Assembly: GCA_009829735.1 (NCBI GenBank)
Contig: CM020619.1
Location: 19,411,816 to 19,475,815 of the forward strand
Direction: 5' to 3'
From: Pyropia yezoensis
Taxonomy: Eukaryota; Rhodophyta; Bangiophyceae; Bangiales; Bangiaceae
DNA: 64,000 nt
Under the pieces are notes generated by a model. It saw nothing but the letters and a program-made list of their open reading frames with translations. It made no database searches and was not told the DNA's origin. The translations under genes and the position numbers were made by a program. Below, piece after piece: positions 46,525 to 57,690 of this stretch; the stretch's first letter is position 1; each line of letters begins with the position of its first letter.

Positions 46525-47338
46525 ATGCCGTTGACGACACTGGAGTGGGAGCCCCCGCGGTACATGCCGGCCTACTCGAGGCTGTCCGCCGCGATTGTCG
46601 ACGAGCTCTACGCGATGTGTACGATGTCGCGTGAGTTTGTGGGACATGACCTATACCGCCTTCCGCTGCACGACTGGCCGCCTGCAGCGGTGGATGTCCT
46701 GCAGTCCCAGATGAGGGTCCTCGGGAGACAGGGCAGTCGCGGCTGCTGGAGGCCGACGCTGAAGCAAATGGGACGACCGTGTTGCCGTCGACTGTCCCCG
46801 GGGCGGGATTGGGGGTCTTTGCCACCCGGCAGCTGTCAGTCAACGAACACATCTTGCCCTTCTTCGGGCAACTTGTGTATCATGACTTGCAGGTGCCCGG
46901 GCGCTCCGGTCGGGAGCGCTCGTACAACCACTTGTACGGGGCGCGCACGATCCGTCCCTCCCTGGCCACGACCGCGCGCAACTGGATGCTGACTGGGCTC
47001 CAGTTGCGCACCGGCAACTCAATGTGGCAGGTGGCCTCAGGCACCACGCCGGCGGATATGGTGCCTAGTGCTGTTCTTACCCGGATCGGCTCTTCTTCTC
47101 TCTGTACCTACAATCGCCCGGTGTGGATCGTCCCTTCTGACCTCTGCGCAGGTGGCGGGTGAATGACCCCCGCCCGAGCCTGACTGCCAACGCCAAGTAC
47201 GTCCAGCGGTTTGACCCTGTGTTTTCTGCGACCAGTTGGTGATGGCCGACTGTGCGCATCTCCAGTTAAGCGGACGATCCTCCCTGGGCAAGAGGTGTTG
47301 GCGGCGTACGGGCGAAGATATCCGCTGCAGGAGGCGCT
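46525..47338 (+). pseudogene. SET-domain protein, copy 1 (frameshifted and cut by the gap)
   Basis: Corresponds to 55711-56528. Compared with that intact copy it has four or more one-base deletions (near 46723, 47150, 47223 and 47268) and ends at the N run. All are in runs of identical bases, so these breaks are more likely sequencing or consensus errors at a contig end than true mutations. Confidence 0.75.
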
Positions 47339-47838
47339 NNNNNNNNNNNNNNNNNNNNNNNNNNNNNNNNNNNNNNNNNNNNNNNNNNNNNNNNNNNNNN
47401 NNNNNNNNNNNNNNNNNNNNNNNNNNNNNNNNNNNNNNNNNNNNNNNNNNNNNNNNNNNNNNNNNNNNNNNNNNNNNNNNNNNNNNNNNNNNNNNNNNNN
47501 NNNNNNNNNNNNNNNNNNNNNNNNNNNNNNNNNNNNNNNNNNNNNNNNNNNNNNNNNNNNNNNNNNNNNNNNNNNNNNNNNNNNNNNNNNNNNNNNNNNN
47601 NNNNNNNNNNNNNNNNNNNNNNNNNNNNNNNNNNNNNNNNNNNNNNNNNNNNNNNNNNNNNNNNNNNNNNNNNNNNNNNNNNNNNNNNNNNNNNNNNNNN
47701 NNNNNNNNNNNNNNNNNNNNNNNNNNNNNNNNNNNNNNNNNNNNNNNNNNNNNNNNNNNNNNNNNNNNNNNNNNNNNNNNNNNNNNNNNNNNNNNNNNNN
47801 NNNNNNNNNNNNNNNNNNNNNNNNNNNNNNNNNNNNNN
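47339..47838. other. Assembly gap (500 N)
   Basis: Exactly 500 undetermined bases, the round number used for gaps of unknown size. It is flanked by the two copies of the duplicated block. Confidence 0.99.
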
Positions 47839-48307
47839 CGGCTGGAGCGGCGTCAACGGCGACGTTGACGTCTCCGTGCGTGCGCGTGTCACGGGGATGA
47901 CCCCAGGTAGCCGGGATGCCATAGCTTGACCGCCACGACCCACAGAAGTCGGAACGGGACGACCCGAGCCCGCCATCGAAGAAGATGGAGCCGGGACCCA
48001 GCGAGGCGGCCGTACCATGTTCGCGCTCAATGTGGGCCCGATGGCCCCGCGAGGGCGGAGAGGTGGAATCGAAACGTCCCGCCGGAAAGCTCCTGATCGA
48101 CGAGGGGCGGGGCCAGGCCAGACGCGGTCCAAAAGGCATGAGGTCTGGGGAGTGGGCGCGGGAGCGGGAGCGGGACGGTCGAAAGCTCCGGCGTGGGCGG
48201 CGGCAGACTCCCTCGGTCTAGGAGCGTGGCTACTGTCCCATCGAGCTGCGACACGTCCTGAGAGGAAGGAAGATGGTGACAATCTCTGGAACGCGACGGT
48301 CCGGCAT
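47839..48307 (-). pseudogene. 5' part of the ~825-residue transposon gene, copy 2 (truncated by the gap)
   Basis: Corresponds to 38647-39117. The ATG is at 48307. Four single-base homopolymer differences from copy 1 break the frame, and the gene is cut at the N run. Copy 1 has the intact frame here. Confidence 0.75.
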
Positions 48308-50628
48308 AGCGACTGCCACGACGATGGGATGGTCGACCAACCGAGGAAGAAATGGAAGGAAGGACAGGAGAGCAAAGGGGGCAGGCGGCGAAAGAAGAGA
48401 GCTGCGTCAATTGGGGTGACAAGAGGATACGAGACCCGCACAGCTTCGCACATGGCTTCCCCACCCTCTTCAACAGAACCGTCCATCCAATTCGTACCTG
48501 CAAAGGGGATGTTGCATGAGGCGCCAGATGCCCTCTCTGTGTCGCCGCCAGGATCAGTCCGAATGCTGGGTGCACAGCGCCCATCCTTGCAAGGGGGGGG
48601 GAGAGAAGGGGGCGGGGTGGATGGAGGCACCAACACCGTACGAGAGGACAGGAACAACCCACAGGGCTCATGCGCGGCCACAGGTCGCACAGCAGCACTC
48701 TCAGACAGCGGAGCCGTTGTGAGCGAAGCTCTCAGGGCCCCAGACTCCAACCCAGGCGGAAGCCACCTCCTCGCGTCCGAGACGGAGTCCCACCTGGCCA
48801 CTCATCCATCACCGTTCCCCTCACCACCTGTACGACTGACTGCGCACCGATTCACGTGCCCGATCCACACGCCGATCCCCGTCTCCCCCCCCCCCCTCTC
48901 CGCCAGCCACCCACCCCCCCGCCACCCACCCCCCGCCACCCCAGCAACGCCTCAACCAGGCCGTGTTGCTGCAATCGTCGAGGTCAGGTTAAAGCGGAGG
49001 CCAGAACTCACCAGGAACGGGCTCTTGCAGCGCGAGGGCAAGTCTTCTGCGGAGCCACACAGCATCGCCAATGCCTGTTAGGGGCCAGGGACAAAAGAGC
49101 ACGAAGCTGGTCCGCGGGGCAGCCTAAGAACCAAGGTGGACGACGGCTCGGGGGCCGCGGTTCCAGGCTGGCAGCCGTGCCATTGTCGAGTACACGCCGT
49201 CGGCCACCGTGTCGATTCCGTACTCTCACCCAATGGACGCGAGACCTTACATTTTTGACAGATACTCTGCCACTTGATTCTGCATACTCAGCCAAGAGTG
49301 GTGCAATTAGGCCTGATCGTACACGACTTAAAGGAGTTTTTGTCCAGGGCGGAGCTCGACGGGTCGCGATGGGGCTCGATGGGATGCACCGACGAGGACC
49401 GCGACCTGTAGAACTGCCCCCCCCCGCCCCGCCCCCCCCCCCCCCTCTTCGCGCCCTCGCGGGCCACTGCCCCCCCGACCCCCCCCCCCCCCCGCACCCA
49501 CCCGTCCGGGTGTGAGACAGTGCGTGTTTCAGTGGACCTCAACTGTGCGTGCGCCGGCTGTGTTCGGTCCCTGGTCGGCGAGTGGTGGTCGCGTCGGCTG
49601 TAGCTGCAGTTTTGCGCCCTCCGTGTTGGAACGGGACACGGGGGGACACGCCGGGTCCCGGCGGACCTGATCCGGTGCGAAGCGGCTCGACGGGGCTCGA
49701 CGGGTCTCGACGGGGCTCGAAGGGACCTGTCGACGAGGACGGTGGCCTGTGCCTCTGCCCCGCACCCCCATCCGCCTCCAACCGGGGGTGGTGGCCCTCC
49801 CCGCCCACCCCCCCCCTCCGCCTCCTTCCCAAGTGGGCGCTTGCGATTTGGCACGTTTGAGTGGACCTGAACTTTGAGTGCACCTGCTGTGCCAGGTTCT
49901 TGGTTGGCGTGCGCCGGCTGTGTCTGGTCCCTGGTCAGGGGGGTAGTCGGGATGGCGGCCACCCCCCCCCCCCCCCCATCCCATCCCCCCGCCCACCCGT
50001 CGCCAACTAAGGAGGTGGCCATTGTGCGCGCCTGAGTGGACCTCCATTGTGCGTACTGTGGACTAGTGTTCCTGTTCGGTGAGGGGTGGCCACGGGAGAT
50101 GGCCATGCCCGTGTGGTTCACCGTTGTCCTGTGTTGCTGAAGATGGATCCCCGCCGTGTCGCTTGAGCGTGTTTTCGATCACACTGGCACAATGAGGAGG
50201 CTTACGCTGGCACTGCTATCCACAATGAATGAGAGGCTGCGGTGGCTTGTCTCTTCGACCCCCTGCGTGTTTATGGTTGAACTTAACTGGTTTAGGTCCT
50301 GGGCCATCAGTCAGGGATGCGGCTGACGCCAAGTAGCCGGGGCGGGACACGCGTGACGTCTTTCCTGGTTGTGCCGCAGCAGCGACGGGGAAGTGGACGG
50401 CAACACTACTGCATGGCGACGCTGTTTGCTGAGGTGAGTTTGACCTTGCTCTTGCTCCTTGGTGATGGTGTGCGCGCTGAAGTCGTTCGCTTGCGTGCCG
50501 GCCCTGGTGATGCACTCTCGATAGGCACTGACATTTTTATTCGTTATCCGCTCCAAGCTCTTCACAATGTCGTTGTTTGTTTGGTGGCCACGCCTGATTG
50601 CTCAGGTGCAATAGACTTTTGTGCCTCC
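48308..50628. other. Intergenic region between the divergent transposon genes (copy 2)
   Basis: Same content as 39118-41443: C runs, TCGACGGGGC motifs and probable divergent promoters. Several C runs are shorter by one base. Confidence 0.5.
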
Positions 50629-53600
50629 ATGCCCGGTGGCAAGCGAACGCGAGCCCTCGTGTGCTGTTTCTGTGGCTTTGAAGCGCGGACTCGGAATGGC
50701 CTGGTGCTACATCAAAAGGCAATCCACAAGAAGCAAGGCGGGAACGGAATTCCACCTTCAAAGCGGCCTTGCCTGCCTCTCCCAGCAGGTCGTGGGGGCC
50801 CTTCCGGGCCATCAGGCGATTCTCACCAGCCAGCAGCCACCTTCATAGGTCTCGGTGGTGCAGGTTCTGGAGAAGTTGGCGCTAGTGGAGCTGCTGGTGC
50901 AGCGGGCGGTGTGTCGCCCGCCCCCGTGCCGGTCGTAGGTGGTGTAGGGGGCGATGGCAGTGGACAAGTGGACGTGCCTGGGGCTTATTCGCTACCCGAC
51001 GAGAGCGAAGGCTACGACGGTGCCATACGCGACGAGCTTTACGCGCTTATGGCGTTGACTGGCAACGGAGCGGAGGGCAATCAAGAAGTTCGTATCGGCG
51101 GTGGTGATGGGGTTCATCCGCGTGACTACGACTACCAATCCTTGTCGACTCGGGTGCGCAATCTTTACGAGGTACTGGACGACGCGGCTTGCTCTGTTCC
51201 ACTTCTCGAGAGGCGCAAGTACAGTCGGCCTGGGCAGTTCAACACGAGGCGCCTGCGGGCGCTGCAGCAGTTCGTGCTCGGTATTGGCGGAGCAGGGATG
51301 TCCAGGCGCGAGCAAAAGCTGCTGTACGCATTCTTGTGTACATGGGACGATCACGAGGGCGAGTGCCCAATGGTGGCGTCAGAGGACTTCTCTCTCCGCG
51401 AAGTGTTCCCGTCTGTCACCTCATTTATGAACGCACTGCGCGACGACCTTGACGAGGCGGCGCTCGATGCTGGCTGGATGAAGGTGCGCATCAAGGAGGG
51501 CGGGGTCGAGTACGAGGCGTACTACCGACCTGTGCTGAAGACGGTACTGAAGCTTCTGCGCACGTCCAAGTGCTTCGCAACGTGGAGCGGCAACGACGGT
51601 CCGGCCGGGCCGACGGATCGGCGTGCGACGCCGCTGGATGGCGACGCATTTCGGTTGTGCGAGAAAGACGTCATCGAGGCTCATGGAGTTCACGCCTTCG
51701 TCCTCGGGCTACACCTGTACAGTGACGCCAGTCAGCTCTCTTGGTCTGGAGGTATGTTTGGTCTATTGGCCGTTCCCTGGCGCCCATGTGTGTGTCTTTT
51801 TGTTTCCGCAGGTTCCTGTGTGCTGTCCTGTTCGACGGCGCAGCCGATGCTAACTTAATAACTCGCGCCCGTCTCGTTTTGCTCTGCGTGCATTTCTCAT
51901 CTTGGTTTTGTCTCAACCTACCTCCACTCCCACAGCCCACAAACTTTACCCTGTCCGCGTTCGGCTCGTCAACGACGTGTCGGGGGCTGTCACTTGGGTA
52001 ACGGTGGCGTACTTTCCAGTGGTTCGGAAGCTGACCGAGACGGCTGCAGAAGACCGGTCCCGCCTGCGACGATGCGGCATTCTGCAGAGAGTGTTGTACG
52101 CTTGCTTGCGTACCACCATTGCGGCGAGCCACGTTGGCGTGCAGGTGCATGTCGGTGGCCGGACGTTGACTGCCTTTCCTCGCGTGCTTCTGTACGTGTG
52201 TGACCAGCCGGAAGAGCGGGCCGTGCTGTGTCTCAAGGCAGGCAAATGCCAGCGGCCGTGCACCCTGTGTGACGTCAGGGTGGAAGTCACAGGGACCTCC
52301 GAGGCACTCTCTGCCAGGGAGCGCAACGTCGTTGAGATGTTGGAGCGGCAGCTCGAAGTGTCATTTCTCAGACAACAAAACGTAGAGGGGCAGCGGCGCG
52401 AGACGCTGGAAGGTGATCACAGCCTCACGGGATTTGTTCCCGCTCTCGCTGGCATGGCTGGTCTCTCGAGCGCACCGTACCTTCTCTACAAGATGATCGG
52501 CTTTGACGCCCTGCACGTACGTTCCAGTTCTTGATGCACTGACGCGGGCTGTAGACAGGAGCCGGTGGGCCGGTTTGGTTGGTGGGAGTAGGGGCCTCCA
52601 TCTTGCAACAGGTGTGGTCGGCTTGCCGTTCATGCCTCTCACCGTCCCGGCACCGCTTTCCCATGTGCTGGTCTTCTCCTCGCTCCCTCTTTTGAACTCC
52701 AGAGCAGGTTTTGGACCTCGGTGTGACGAGGATCATTGCTCAGAAGCTGGTCGAGGTGTTTCCGCACATTTGTCGAGGTGACGTTCCACTTGCCGGCTCT
52801 GACGCTGCCACGCGCCGCATCACGAACGCCAGACTGCAGCACCTGGGGCGGCGCAGTGCCGCTTGTAAGATTCCACCAGGGTACGTTGGTTCACTGCTTC
52901 CTGTGTTGACCCTGAGTGCATACTTCATCGATAGCGGACGCCGACCGGACGCCAGCCTGTCCGTACTAGGCAGTCCCTCACAATCTCTGTTTCGATTCCG
53001 TGCCACACTTTGCCTATGCTCCGTTCGACTGCGTATGGCTTTGGTCGCCCCTCTACAGGTTCTTCATTAAGGCGGACGAGACGCAGTCCGTGTACACCGG
53101 AAGGCATCAACGAGAAGGAGTGGCTACAATGGCTTTTTTGGTGGCGGGACTCTGGCGTCCTCTCGTCGGACGTCCTGTCGGTGCTGCATCAACTGGTGGG
53201 GCAACCCCACGAGGCGGTGACAATCCCACCAACTTCGACCAGGCCGAGGTGGCGGTTTCAAGCTCTGTCGGTGACCTGTCAGCCGAAGTGGACGGCGTCG
53301 CTGCTGTTGACGGGGGCGACAATCCCACCAACCTCGACCACGAAGAGGTGGCGGCTGGACGCTCTACAGAGGCACCATCGCACCGCGTGGAAGGCGATGC
53401 TAGCGCTCACGGGGACAGCCGGCCCACCAACGCCAGCAAGAAGGCCCAAGCTGCTTTCGATTGGGCTGCGTATCGTGCCGTCTGGAGGGATGTTCCTATT
53501 GACGAGGCTATCACCGCGATGTTTGCGGAATTTGCCTTGCTGCACGCGGAGCTGGTGGGGTCGGTTCGTTCCACTGCAGCACCCACGATGACTTTGAACG

Positions 53601-54655
53601 TTGGCAAGGGCATCGCGGACCGGGCGGAGCGGTTTGTCATCAAGTATGTGACGCCGATCCTGGGACAACAACAGAGCATCAAGGTGCACAAGCTGATGTG
53701 CCACGTACTAGATGCCATAAGGATGCATGGCAACATCGAGAACGGGAACGCGGCCGTGAATGAGAGCTTGCACAAGGATGATAAGCCTTACTACGGCAGA
53801 ACGAGCCGAGACTTGGACAACTTTACTGCACAGCTCGTTGTCCAGGCCCAAGGGTCCCGCGGCCTTTTGGAGCGCATTGCTGAGGAGGAAGATGACGCCG
53901 CTGCTTCGAGCCACGCGGAGAGCGTCGATGGGGAGGTTGCGGAGGCGGACTTCACGGACGACGATGACAGGGCATCGGGCCTTGGCGGCACCTGTCCCAA
54001 GAGTCAGGAAGAGAGCCAAGACGAGGAGCAGGACCCTCTCAGCGCCGGCGGCAGCCCTGGGCAGCCTTCCGGACGGACAAGGGCTTACCACCTTCCACTG
54101 GTCAGACTCTCTCGTCTTGCACTCGTCCCTGGATTGGCAGGCGTGGAAGCGGCTCTTGGTATGGACAGTGACGCCCAGGTGCGCGTCGCGTCGCGTGTGC
54201 CGTTCATCGCACGCTTTGACGACGGGACGGAGGCGCGCCAGTTGCTATACGCCTCACAGTCCTTCCGCGGCAGCCCGTGGTACGACGCAGTGATGTATTC
54301 TCCCACAGGTGATGGCACGGCAGTGTCCGTCGGGGAGGTGCGGGCGATCGTGCGCAAGCCAGAGGGGGACATTGCTGTGCTGGCGGACATGCGGGTGGTC
54401 TCTCCTGCGCCTCGTTGTCCCTTGGTTGCCCGCGGCTGCACGCGCCTCGCGTGGCTTGTGCCTGAGGGCCAGGGCGACGTCTGTTTGCGAGCGGTGCCGC
54501 TGTCGTCAATTCGGCGAGTACTTCATGTTGTGCCTGACTTTCAAGACCTCGTCAGCAGACGCGGTCTCGAGGCCTTGCCGGCTGCCATGACGGCTCCTCC
54601 TGAAGAGCGGCTCGCAATGAGGTACTTCTTGAACGACTTTTACGTTTGGGGCTGA
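50629..54655 (+). CDS. KDZ/Plavaka-like transposase with C2H2 finger (intact copy, four exons)
   Basis: Exons 50629-51751, 51936-52516, 52708-52880, 53059-54655; 1157 residues. An N-terminal zinc finger (CCFCGF...HQKAIH, C-x2-C-x12-H-x4-H) is followed by a Gly-rich linker. The catalytic region has the layout of the Kyakuja-Dileera-Zisupton/Plavaka group (CMC superfamily): FVLGLHLYSDASQLSW (first Asp), YPVRVRLVNDV, FPRVLLYVCDQPEERAVLCL followed by CQRPCTLCDV, GFDALHVLDLGVTRIIAQKL (second Asp region), and VHKLMCHVLDAIRMHGNIEN with AVNESLHKDDKPYYGRTSRD (Glu and the NExxHK box). An acidic linker and a C-terminal domain (GEVRAIVRKPEGDIAVLADM) end in MRYFLNDFYVWG, a usual type of ending for this group. 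It appears intact. Which residues are truly catalytic is inferred from motif order. Confidence 0.82.
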
Positions 54656-55710
54656 TTTTTCGGCACCTCTGCTCACCACGGGAGCCATCTTCTGCTCCGT
54701 CTGTGATGCCCACTCGCTGCGAGCGGCCCATCCTGCCTACCTCCCATCCGTGCGGCCGCCCATCACCAATCCGCCGGCGCCCCCACCGCCCGGTCCCAAC
54801 ACGACAGTGGCGCTGCAGGACTCCTCCTCCACCGCATTCACGCTCCCGCCCTCCATCTGTACCACGTTCGCGCTGCGGCCCTCGACCTCCTCCAACGCGC
54901 GGCCGCTGCTGCTCTTCACCCCCACCCCGTCGGTGCCATCGCCCTCTCCCTACACGGCGCGGGCGCTCCCGCCCTCAACCTCCTCCAACGCGCAGCCGCT
55001 GCTGTTCTTCACCCCCACCCCGTCGGTGCCATCGCCCTCTCCCTGCACGGCGCGGGCGCTCCCGCCCTCAACCTCCTCCAACGCGCAGCCGCTGCTGTTC
55101 TTCACCCCCACCCCGTCGGTGCCATCGCCCTCTCCCTGCACGGCGCGGGCGCTCCCGCCCTCAACCTCCTCCAACGCGCAGCCGCTGCTGTTCTTCACCC
55201 CCACCCCGTCGGTGCCATCGCCCTCTCCCTGCACGGCGCGGGCGCTCCCGCCCTGAACCTCCTCCAACGCGCAGCCGCTGCTGTTCTTCACCCCCACCCC
55301 GTCGGTGCCATCGCCCTCTCCCTGCACGGCGCGGGCGCTCCCGCCCTCAACCTCCTCCAACGCGCGGCCGCTGCTGTTCTTCACCCCCACCCCGTCGGTG
55401 CCATCGCCCTCTCCCTGCACGGCGCGGGCGCTCTCGCCCTCAACCTCCTCCAACGCGCGGCCGCTGCTGTTCTTCACTCCCACCCCGTCGGTGCCCTCGC
55501 CCTCTCCCTGCACGGCGCGGGCGCTCCCGCCCTCTATCTGTATCACGTTGGTGCTGTGGCCCTCGACCTACTCCACCGCGCGGGCGCTGCTGTTCCCCAC
55601 ACTCTGATCACTTCGTGGGCGCGGCCGCCCGTCTCCTCCGCGACAACCGCTCGGCTTCTCACGCTGGTGCTCGTCCCGTCGAGGTCGTGTCAGGACTTAT
55701 CTTCGTAGTC
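54656..55710. repeat. 93-bp minisatellite between transposase and SET gene (copy 2)
   Basis: About seven units (boundaries at 54868, 54961, 55054, 55147, 55240, 55333, 55426, 55519) of exactly 93 bp, so each codes a 31-residue period. All three + frames and one minus frame are open through it: a Pro/Arg frame joined to the SET gene, a Thr/Ser/Pro frame, a Leu/Ala frame (NLLQRAAAAVLHPHPVGAIA), and a minus Gly/Glu/Asp frame (GEGDGTDGVGVKNSSG). Which, if any, is translated cannot be told from sequence. Confidence 0.9.
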
Positions 55711-56565
55711 ATGCCGTTGACGACACTGGAGTGGGAGCCCCCGCGGTACATGCCGGCCTACTCGAGGCTGTCCGCCGCGATTGTCGACGAGCTCTACGCG
55801 ATGTGTACGATGTCGCGTGAGTTTGTGGGACATGACCTATACCGCCTTCCGCTGCACGACTGGCCGCCTGCAGCGGTGGATGTCCTGCAGTCCCAGATGA
55901 GGGTCCTCGGGGAGACAGGGCAGTCGCGGCTGCTGGAGGCCGACGCTGAAGCAAATGGGACGACCGTGTTGCCGTCGACTGTCCCCGGGGCGGGATTGGG
56001 GGTCTTTGCCACCCGGCAGCTGTCAGTCAACGAACACATCTTGCCCTTCTTCGGGCAACTTGTGTATCATGACTTGCAGGTGCCCGGGCGCTCCGGTCGG
56101 GAGCGCTCGTACAACCACTTGTACGGGGCGCGCACGATCCGTCCCTCCCTGGCCACGACCGCGCGCAACTGGATGCTGACTGGGCTCCAGTTGCGCACCG
56201 GCAACTCAATGTGGCAGGTGGCCTCAGGCACCACGCCGGCGGATATGGTGCCTAGTGCTGTTCTTACCCGGATCGGCTCTTCTTCTCTCTGTACCTACAA
56301 TCGCCCGGTGTGGATCGTCCCTTCTGACCTCTGCGCAGGTGGGCGGGTGAATGACCCCCGCCCGAGCCTGACTGCCAACGCCAAGTACGTCCAGCGGTTT
56401 GACCCTGTGTTCTTCTGCGACCAGTTGGTGATGGCCGACTGTGCGCATCTCCAGGTTAAGCGGACGATCCTCCCTGGGCAAGAGGTGTTGGCGGCGTACG
56501 GGCGAAGATATCCGCTGCAGGAGGCGCTGGGGTGCCAGTCGCAGTCGGCGTCGGGCGGGCGTTGA
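55711..56565 (+). CDS. SET-domain protein carried by the KDZ-like transposon
   Basis: From ATG 55711 the product has 284 residues; the same frame is open back to 54646 through the minisatellite, so a longer Arg/Pro-rich N-terminus is possible. SET-domain landmarks: STVPGAGLGVFATRQLSVNE and ILPFFGQLVYH (SET start), RVNDPRPSLTANAKYV (in the place of the NHSxxPN box), then DCAHLQVKRTILPGQEVLAAYGRRY (GQE and the YG...Y end). SET proteins transfer methyl groups from S-adenosylmethionine to lysine. The Asn-Asp-Pro variant of the NHS motif is unusual, and the post-SET cysteines are absent. A GTGCCT...GCGCAG segment (about 56248-56338) could be an intron but is also open. The gene lies 1.06 kb downstream of the transposase on the same strand, hence probably transposon cargo that modifies chromatin; substrate unknown. 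Confidence 0.72.
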   Translation: MPLTTLEWEPPRYMPAYSRLSAAIVDELYAMCTMSREFVGHDLYRLPLHDWPPAAVDVLQSQMRVLGETGQSRLLEADAEANGTTVLPSTVPGAGLGVFATRQLSVNEHILPFFGQLVYHDLQVPGRSGRERSYNHLYGARTIRPSLATTARNWMLTGLQLRTGNSMWQVASGTTPADMVPSAVLTRIGSSSLCTYNRPVWIVPSDLCAGGRVNDPRPSLTANAKYVQRFDPVFFCDQLVMADCAHLQVKRTILPGQEVLAAYGRRYPLQEALGCQSQSASGGR

Positions 56566-57690
56566 GTGTGGTGCTTCCTTTGCGTACTAAGAGTGGGATC
56601 CAGTGGGGGGACTGTGTGGGAGGGTGGATGGGGCCGTTGTTGGGAAGGGTGAGGGAGGGACGTGTGCCGGTCTTAGATATAGGGCATGGTCGCTGTGCCA
56701 TTGCATTGCGTTGTTGAGTCGTTTTAATACCACACGCGTATCTCTGAGGCCCTATCGTCAAAGCGGCTCAGAGCCCGTTCCAAAGAGAATCCAGAGTAAC
56801 ATGACACCCCGTCCTACCAGCGCCAGTACCCGTTACATTCTGCTACTAGAGACGTCGGCACAGCACCGATCGTGCTCAGGAGGAAGGCTCATGATATGTC
56901 TGTCAGGAACGATGGCGGCGACGCGGTGGTCCGCTGCGTCCGGGGACGGTATCGTCGCCCACTGCGTCGGCGGGACGGCCGCGGGGGAAGGGGCGGTGGG
57001 GGTGGTGGGGGCGGGGGGGGCGGGGGGGGCGGTGGCCGGGGGGGTCCCACGAATATCTCGGTGAGATCGACGCCACGGGAAGCGGCGGCAGACACCCACT
57101 CGGGAAGCAGATCCACCAGCGCCGCCGTTGCCGCCATTGCGACGTCTCCCGTGGCGACGTCAATCACCACGGGTACCCCAGTATGAAGATGTGTCGTGGG
57201 TGTGCGGTCCCCGACAGGTGCTTCCGCCGCGGCGGCCGCGTCCGCCGCGGTGGATACACCTGCGCCATGGGCGTGAGGCGGCACCGCCGCTGCCGCTTCA
57301 GTGTGATGGAAGGCTGGGGAAACCATGCTAGGTGTCGGGGATGGGCAGGAGTAGTAGATGTCCAGCGTCGGGGCAGGTCGGAGGGTCAAAGTCGAAGTCG
57401 ACGAGCTGGGCAGTCGGTGTGCTGCACGTGTGCTGGACCCTGGACCCTGGCGGCGGCAGACCCCAACCCTGGGGGCAGAAAACACCGGCAAGAGTGTCGA
57501 TTCGGAGGCGAGTCCAGAGAGACTCCTGGCCGGTGGCTGCCGTGCTGCTGATAGAACAGAACTGGCCAATCACAGTGTCTTCCATTGGTCGGACTCCCGA
57601 TTTCGGAGGTGTCCCAAGACAGCTTTCCCAGCGCCCGAGACAAAAGCCCGTCGAGCTCTCGGACGACTCCCGAGCCGGGTCCCGTCGAGG
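56566..57690. other. Right flank of the KDZ-like transposon
   Basis: No confident gene. A minus-strand frame (about 57305-56890) contains GVPVVIDVATGDVAMAATAA and LVDLLPEWVSAAASRGVDLTEIFVG, which looks more coding-like than its surroundings, but it ends in a Pro run and has no recognised family. No inverted partner of the left flank (36.1-36.6 kb) was found, so the transposon's ends remain unknown. Confidence 0.35.

Larger units (their letters stand above)
38647..47338. repeat. Duplicated block, copy 1 (8692 bp)
   Basis: This block is repeated at 47839-56528. The aligned copies are identical over most of their length. Almost all differences seen are single-base length changes in homopolymers; in this copy they cluster in the last ~1.9 kb before the N gap (45453, about 46050, 46302, 46723, 47150, 47223, 47268). 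See the finding on an unmerged contig overlap. Confidence 0.9.
47839..56528. repeat. Duplicated block, copy 2 (8690 bp)
   Basis: Repeats 38647-47338. In this copy the one-base differences cluster in the first ~1.1 kb after the gap (for example near 48102, 48147, 48186, 48274 and 48900-48950). In the last 2 kb, where copy 1 has errors, this copy keeps intact reading frames. Confidence 0.9.

Noticed and set aside
54950-55546. Minus-strand 198-codon repeat protein (GEGDGTDGVGVKNSSG units)
   Set aside because: It exists only because the 93-bp unit lacks stops in that frame; it has no unique flanking sequence or start context. Mentioned as a possibility only.
54868-55610. CRISPR-like array
   Set aside because: Units of 93 bp are contiguous with no unique spacers, in a eukaryotic context; it is a minisatellite.
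38647-56528. Recent tandem or segmental duplication of the transposon
   Set aside because: A gap of exactly 500 N and homopolymer-only differences concentrated at contig ends fit an assembly overlap better.
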